From: an uncultured Clostridia bacterium
GTDB taxonomy: Bacteria; Bacillota; Clostridia; Christensenellales; Borkfalkiaceae
Assembly (NCBI GenBank): GCA_947631925.1
Contig: CANRNE010000003.1
Span: 1-64,000 of the forward strand
DNA: 64,000 bases
Direction: 5' to 3'
The notes beneath the pieces were generated by a model. The model worked only from the letters and a program-made list of their open reading frames with translations. It did not search any database and was not told where the DNA came from. Positions 61,834 through 64,000 of the stretch are shown here, one piece after another (position 1 is the stretch's first letter; each line of letters begins with the position of its first letter). A program made the translations under genes and the position numbers.

Positions 61834-62625
61834 ATGAGGAAAAAGAAGCTGGGCTTGGCGCTCGGCGCAGGCGGTTCCCGCGGAATCGCCCACATCGGAT
61901 TTTTGCAGGCGCTCGAAGAGGCGGACATCCTTCCCGATTTTATTGCGGGGAGCTCGATGGGCGCCATCGTCGGCGGTTGCTACAGCGCGGGGCTCTCCCC
62001 CGAGCGGCTGAAGGAAGAGGCGCTCGGTCTCAAACTCGGCAGCATTGCCGCGCCCAATTTTTCCTTTACCGAACACAGCGGCATTCTGCACCTTTCCCGT
62101 GCACGCAAACTTTTGGAAGGCCTCATCGGCGACATCACCTTTGACAAGCTGAAGATTCCCTTCTGCTGCGTGGCTACCGACCTTCTCAAGGGGGAGACTG
62201 TCGTCCTGTCCAAGGGCACCGTCGTCGATGCCATTCTCGCTTCGGGCTCCATCCCCGGGGTGTTTACCGCCGCGGAAGTGGGGGAATACGACCACCTCTC
62301 GGACGGCGGAATTTTGGAGCGCGTGCCCACCAAACAAGTCAAGGCGATGGGCGCAGACGTCGTCGTTGCTGTCGACGTGCTCGGCAATCTCCTTGCCAAG
62401 GAACTCCCCAACACGCCGCTCGGGACCGTCTTCCGCTACATCGACATCATGGACGGCTACAACACCGCCCGCACGCGGGAGAGCAGGGAGTATATCGACC
62501 TCTGGCTCGAGCCCGACCTCGGCGGCATGGATCAGTATAAGGTCAAAGACCTCGATTTCGCCTACGACAGGGGCTACCAACTCGGAAAAGACAGCGCAAA
62601 GGATATTCTCGCGCTGATAGGATAA
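61834..62625 (+). CDS. Patatin-like phospholipase (RssA type)
   Basis: 263 residues. Oxyanion loop GAGGSRGIAHIG, nucleophile elbow GSSMGA, and DGGILERVP (catalytic Asp). Same family as the protein at 44510 but a different sequence group. ATG 61834 selected; GTG 61828 is possible. The gap to the divergent ylbJ-like gene is only 26 bp, so the promoters must lie inside the other gene. rarA follows by 3 bp. Confidence 0.9.
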   Translation: MRKKKLGLALGAGGSRGIAHIGFLQALEEADILPDFIAGSSMGAIVGGCYSAGLSPERLKEEALGLKLGSIAAPNFSFTEHSGILHLSRARKLLEGLIGDITFDKLKIPFCCVATDLLKGETVVLSKGTVVDAILASGSIPGVFTAAEVGEYDHLSDGGILERVPTKQVKAMGADVVVAVDVLGNLLAKELPNTPLGTVFRYIDIMDGYNTARTRESREYIDLWLEPDLGGMDQYKVKDLDFAYDRGYQLGKDSAKDILALIG

Positions 62626-62628
62626 ACC

Positions 62629-63933
62629 ATGGATCTTTTTGATTTCAACGACAACGAAGAGAAGGCGAAGCCGCTTGCCGAGCGCATGCGCGCCTCCACC
62701 CTCAAAGATTTTGTGGGACAGAGCCATCTCATTGCGGAGGGTTCTCTCCTTCGCAGGGCAATCTCGCTTGACCGCCTCGGGAGCTGTATCTTCTGGGGAC
62801 CTCCCGGGTGCGGGAAGACCACCCTTGCCAACATCATCGCGGCGCAGACGAACGGGGAATTTATCAAGCTGAATGCCGTCTCCTCGGGCGTCGCCGATGT
62901 CAAGGCGGCCGTCTCGCGGGCGCTGGACAACCTCAGAATGTTCGGCAAGAAGACCTATCTCATGCTCGACGAGTGCCACCGTTTCAACAAGACGCAGTCG
63001 GACTCTCTCCTGCCCGCCATCGAACAGGGGACCATTCTCTTTATCGGTTCCACGACGGAGAATCCCTACGCCGCCATGACGCCCGCTATCGTGTCGCGCT
63101 GCCGCGTCTTTCACTTCGAACCGCTCAAGACGCAGGAGATTAAGGATGCGCTGTACCGTGCGCTCAAGGACAAGCGGAAGGGGCTCGGCATGTACGATGC
63201 CGTCGTGGATGACGATGCGATTACCCATCTTGCCGTGACGGCGGGAGGGGACCTTCGCACGGCGTACAACGCCCTCGAACTTGCGGTGCTCACGACTTCT
63301 CCCACGGACGGGACCATTCATGTCACGCTGTCGGATGCCGAGCAGTCCATCCAGCGCAAGGCGCTCTCCTACAACGAGGACCTCTACTATGACATCCTTT
63401 CCGCCTTTTGCAAGTCACTGCGAGGGAGCGATGCCAATGCGGCGCTCTACTATGCCATGCGGCTCATCGAGGGGGGATGCGACCCCATTCTCGTCATCAG
63501 AAGGCTCATCGCCCACTCGGCGGAGGACGTCGGCATGGCGGACCCGCGCGCGCTTCAGATGAGCGTCGCCGCCCTCACGGCATTTCAGAATATGGGCTAT
63601 CCCGAGGGGCTCCTGCCGCTCACGGAGGCCATTATCTACGTCTGCGAGGCGCCCAAGAGCAACACGGTGGTCATGGCAAAGGATGCCGCCCGCGAGGACG
63701 CGGTGAGTAATCGCGACGACGACATTCCGCCCTATCTTCGGGACAGCTCCTACGGCAGCAAGGAGATGAAGGCGGACAGCGCAAAATATAAATACCCGCA
63801 CAGCTATGGCGGGTATGTGGAACAGCAATATCTGCCCGACTCCCTCAAGGACCGCGTCTATTATACCCCGTCGGACAAGGGCTATGAGGCGACGGTGAAG
63901 GAAATCAGAAGGCAAAAGGGCAAAAAGCGGTAA
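62629..63933 (+). CDS. rarA: Replication-associated recombination protein RarA
   Basis: 434 residues. AAA+ clamp-loader-like ATPase (MgsA family): Walker A GPPGCGKTTLAN, Walker B LMLDECHRFN, sensor 1 GSTTENP and arginine-finger region SRCRV. C-terminal domain includes AMRLIEGGCDPILVIRRL, DVGMADPRAL and GGYVEQQYLPDSL. Acts at stalled forks. A terminator follows. Confidence 0.97.
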   Translation: MDLFDFNDNEEKAKPLAERMRASTLKDFVGQSHLIAEGSLLRRAISLDRLGSCIFWGPPGCGKTTLANIIAAQTNGEFIKLNAVSSGVADVKAAVSRALDNLRMFGKKTYLMLDECHRFNKTQSDSLLPAIEQGTILFIGSTTENPYAAMTPAIVSRCRVFHFEPLKTQEIKDALYRALKDKRKGLGMYDAVVDDDAITHLAVTAGGDLRTAYNALELAVLTTSPTDGTIHVTLSDAEQSIQRKALSYNEDLYYDILSAFCKSLRGSDANAALYYAMRLIEGGCDPILVIRRLIAHSAEDVGMADPRALQMSVAALTAFQNMGYPEGLLPLTEAIIYVCEAPKSNTVVMAKDAAREDAVSNRDDDIPPYLRDSSYGSKEMKADSAKYKYPHSYGGYVEQQYLPDSLKDRVYYTPSDKGYEATVKEIRRQKGKKR

Positions 63934-63943
63934 AAAAATAGCA

Positions 63944-63970
63944 AAAGGGACGGCGTTTGGCCGTCCCTTT
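63944..63970 (+). terminator. Terminator of rarA
   Basis: AAAGGGACGGC-gtttg-GCCGTCCCTTT, with only a short T-run. Confidence 0.75.
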
Positions 63971-64000
63971 CAAATGTTTATGGGGTTTTATACTACGCCG

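Overview
The window reads as chromosomal DNA of a Clostridia-type Bacillota, probably an uncultured gut lineage. The evidence is gene order: a rimP-nusA-rnpM-ylxQ-infB-rbfA-nrnA-truB-ribF run, a dgt-dnaG-rpoD-trmK-nif3-cdsZ run, RNase Y and a YlbJ-type protein. AGGAGG ribosome sites and several promoters of the form TTGACA-17-TATAAT agree. No rRNA, IS element or CRISPR array is visible. One tRNA-Arg is present.

Region 1 (1-7.9 kb) is the right part of an integrated element with visibly lower GC than the rest. On the minus strand it has a large serine recombinase running off the left edge, preceded by an overlapping catalytically dead paralogue, plus an XRE regulator. Divergent to these are a second XRE regulator and a tightly overlapping ten-gene cargo operon. 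The operon carries three antitoxin-family proteins (AbrB, RelB/DinJ, Phd/YefM types) without recognisable toxins, several unknown proteins, a DpnD/PcfM protein and a PPP-type phosphatase. It ends in four TTTGAACG repeats at an exact 20-bp period and a long palindrome.

Region 2 (7.9-13.5 kb) holds a three-gene ABC exporter operon on the minus strand, whose ATPase has a long acidic tail, and divergent rny (RNase Y).

Region 3 (13.5-27.2 kb) is a surface polysaccharide locus. It has an orphan LytTR response regulator, a GH16 lipoprotein with three Ig-like domains, an 820-residue lipoprotein with repeated binding-type modules, a membrane-anchored GH3 enzyme with swapped domain order, a beta-helix lipoprotein and a 1049-residue lipoprotein. 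GH16 plus GH3 plus a possible GH55-like beta-helix protein suggests beta-1,3-glucan breakdown; this is inference.

Region 4 (27.2-30.6 kb) has a palindrome-rich repeat stretch, tRNA-Arg(ACG), a small HMA metal-binding protein with a DtxR-family regulator, and a VanZ-like membrane protein carrying Ig-like domains.

Region 5 (30.6-64 kb) is dense housekeeping on the plus strand: nrdR, ispG, a PolC-like protein reduced to N-terminal, OB and exonuclease parts, the rimP-to-ribF cluster, pepP-efp-dtd, shikimate genes (aroC, aroB, aroE, aroQ, aroK, later aroF and pheA; aroA is not in the window), dgt-dnaG-rpoD and followers, alr, rsmD, coaD, two patatin-like proteins and rarA. Start and stop codons overlap repeatedly, so long polycistronic transcripts are expected.

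The best candidates for something new are the PolC-like protein without a polymerase domain at the polC locus, the toxinless antitoxin cargo operon with its periodic repeats and inactive recombinase partner, and the VanZ and GH3 proteins with unusual architectures.
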